Of a DNA stretch of 5,758 nt, positions 4,929-5,758 are shown in pieces. The DNA is taken from NCBI GenBank assembly GCA_030616565.1, contig JAUWXC010000053.1:1-5758 (forward strand). The letters are read 5' to 3'. This DNA comes from Methanocellales archaeon. Lineage in GTDB: Archaea > Halobacteriota > UBA148 > JAUWXC01. Under the pieces are notes generated by a model, which saw only the letters and a list, made by a program, of their open reading frames with translations, did no database searches and had not been told where the DNA came from. The stretch's first letter is position 1. Each line of letters starts with the position of its first letter. The translations under genes and the position numbers were made by a program.

Positions 4929-5758
4929 ATGGAAGTTGAATGGACTGAGAAATATCGCCCAAAAACGCTGAGCGAGGTGATTGGAAATAGCAAGGCCATC
5001 GCCGAACTAAAGAAATGGGGGAAGATTGGAAGAAGGATAAAAAAGCTGTAATTTTGTATGGGCCACCTGGCATTGGCAAGACCTCTGCTGCCTACGCGCT
5101 CGCCAACGATGTGGAATGGAGCGCCATCGAACTCAATGCCAGCGATCAGCGTACGGCGGAGACTATCAAGAAAGTAGCAGGTGTAGCGGCCATCACCGGA
5201 ACTTTTGAGGGTGTGAAGGGCAGAAGGTTGATAATTCTGGATGAGGCGGATAACATCCATGGTAACGCGGATAGGGGAGGCACCAAGGCAATAGGGGAAG
5301 TAATAAAAAACGCGAATCAGCCCATTGTTCTGATAGCAAATGAGTATTATGATATGTCCAAGACGCTCAGGGGTTTGTGCAAGTCCATTCAGTTTAAGGC
5401 CGTTCAAAGCAAGACGATCGTTCCCATATTGAGAAGGATATGTCGCAAGGAAGACATCGAGTGCGATATTAAGACGTTGGAGAACATTGCAGCCAATGCA
5501 CCAGATTTCAGGTCTGCGATTAACGATTTACAGGCAATCTCACAGGGCAGAAAGAAGGTCACTACCGATGACATAGCTGTTGGGGTGCGGGACACCAAGG
5601 AGTCGATTTTCAAGGTTCTGGCCAAAATCTTCAAGGACCCCACTCCAAGAGAGGCTTTGTCAGCGCTATATACCTTGGACGAAAGTCCGGATGATTTTAT
5701 CCACTGGCTGGACGAAAATCTGCCCAAGGAGTACGTGGGCAAGGACCTTGTTAACGGC
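4929..5758 (+). CDS. rfcL: Replication factor C large subunit, N-terminal part, with a one-base frameshift; cut by window edge
   Basis: RfcL is the large AAA+ subunit of the archaeal clamp loader, which opens PCNA and loads it on primed DNA using ATP together with RfcS. The first frame begins [20 protein letters not shown], the typical opening, and runs to Trp30. After the G5 run at 5017-5021 the family sequence continues in the next frame from GAA at 5021 without interruption to the right edge. Uncorrected, translation stops at TAA 5049-5051 after 40 codons. Adding one G restores a 277-residue N-terminal part with Walker A GPPGIGKT (45-52), Walker B LIILDEAD (101-108) and sensor-1 region LIANEYYD. 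Because RfcL is essential and everything else is conserved, an undercalled G in the run is the likeliest cause; a true mutation or programmed shift cannot be excluded. An ATG with no ribosome site suggests a leaderless transcript. The C-terminal collar and PCNA-interacting parts are outside the window. Confidence 0.9.

Noticed and set aside
4901..5407. 168-codon minus-strand ORF opposite rfcL
   Set aside because: It is the antisense of a clear RfcL reading frame with Walker A and B motifs; its own translation is low in family-like features.
5404..5742. 112-codon minus-strand ORF opposite rfcL
   Set aside because: It is antisense to continuing RfcL homology and has no independent support.

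Overview
The window comes from an archaeon of the methanogen / ANME / MCR-type alkane-oxidiser group (Euryarchaeota/Halobacteriota-like). It holds a full-length methanogenesis marker 14 gene, an mtrA-mtrH pair (two subunits of methyl-tetrahydromethanopterin:coenzyme M methyltransferase), an archaeal core MetE-type methionine synthase, a DHH-family (NrnA-like) protein and the start of an archaeal clamp-loader large subunit. Several starts lie very close to AT-rich TATA-like elements and lack a Shine-Dalgarno sequence, which also fits an archaeon. I cannot place it at genus level. An alkane oxidiser or ANME-1-like lineage is as compatible as a methanogen.

Layout. The minus strand from the left edge carries a partial core metE (1 to about 531) and marker 14 (486-1814). 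They overlap and were probably transcribed together, marker 14 first. A 139-bp intergenic region (1815-1953) separates marker 14 from two small plus-strand ORFs: a 42-codon charged peptide (1954-2082) and a 51-codon protein with four CxxC pairs (2095-2250). Neither is long enough to be caught by ordinary length cut-offs, yet they look like a two-gene unit behind a TTTATAAA box. They converge, with an 8-bp gap, on a minus-strand DHH-family gene (2259-3296) whose catalytic motifs are mostly lost. Next come mtrH (3345-4277) and mtrA (4284-4877), minus strand, 6 bp apart. A 51-bp divergent promoter region separates mtrA from rfcL on the plus strand (4929 to the right edge), which carries a one-base frameshift in a G5 run at 5017-5021.

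How the genes may work together. MtrH moves a methyl group from methyl-tetrahydromethanopterin to the cobamide of MtrA. In the classical complex the methyl then goes to coenzyme M, with sodium pumping by the membrane subunits. Here mtrA and mtrH stand alone: mtrE, D, C, B, F and G are not beside them, and MtrA lacks the usual C-terminal membrane anchor. The pair could therefore be a soluble methyl-H4MPT:corrinoid methyltransferase module. A core MetE, which takes methyl groups from methylcobamides rather than from polyglutamyl folate, sits about 3 kb away on the same strand. The most interesting hypothesis is a C1 branch feeding methionine synthesis (methyl-H4MPT to MtrH/MtrA to MetE to methionine). 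Marker 14, an ASKHA-fold protein of unknown function co-transcribed with metE, could serve that branch. This is inference and needs the rest of the genome to test. There is no stretch over 300 bp without a gene, and I saw no tRNA, rRNA, CRISPR or insertion sequence.
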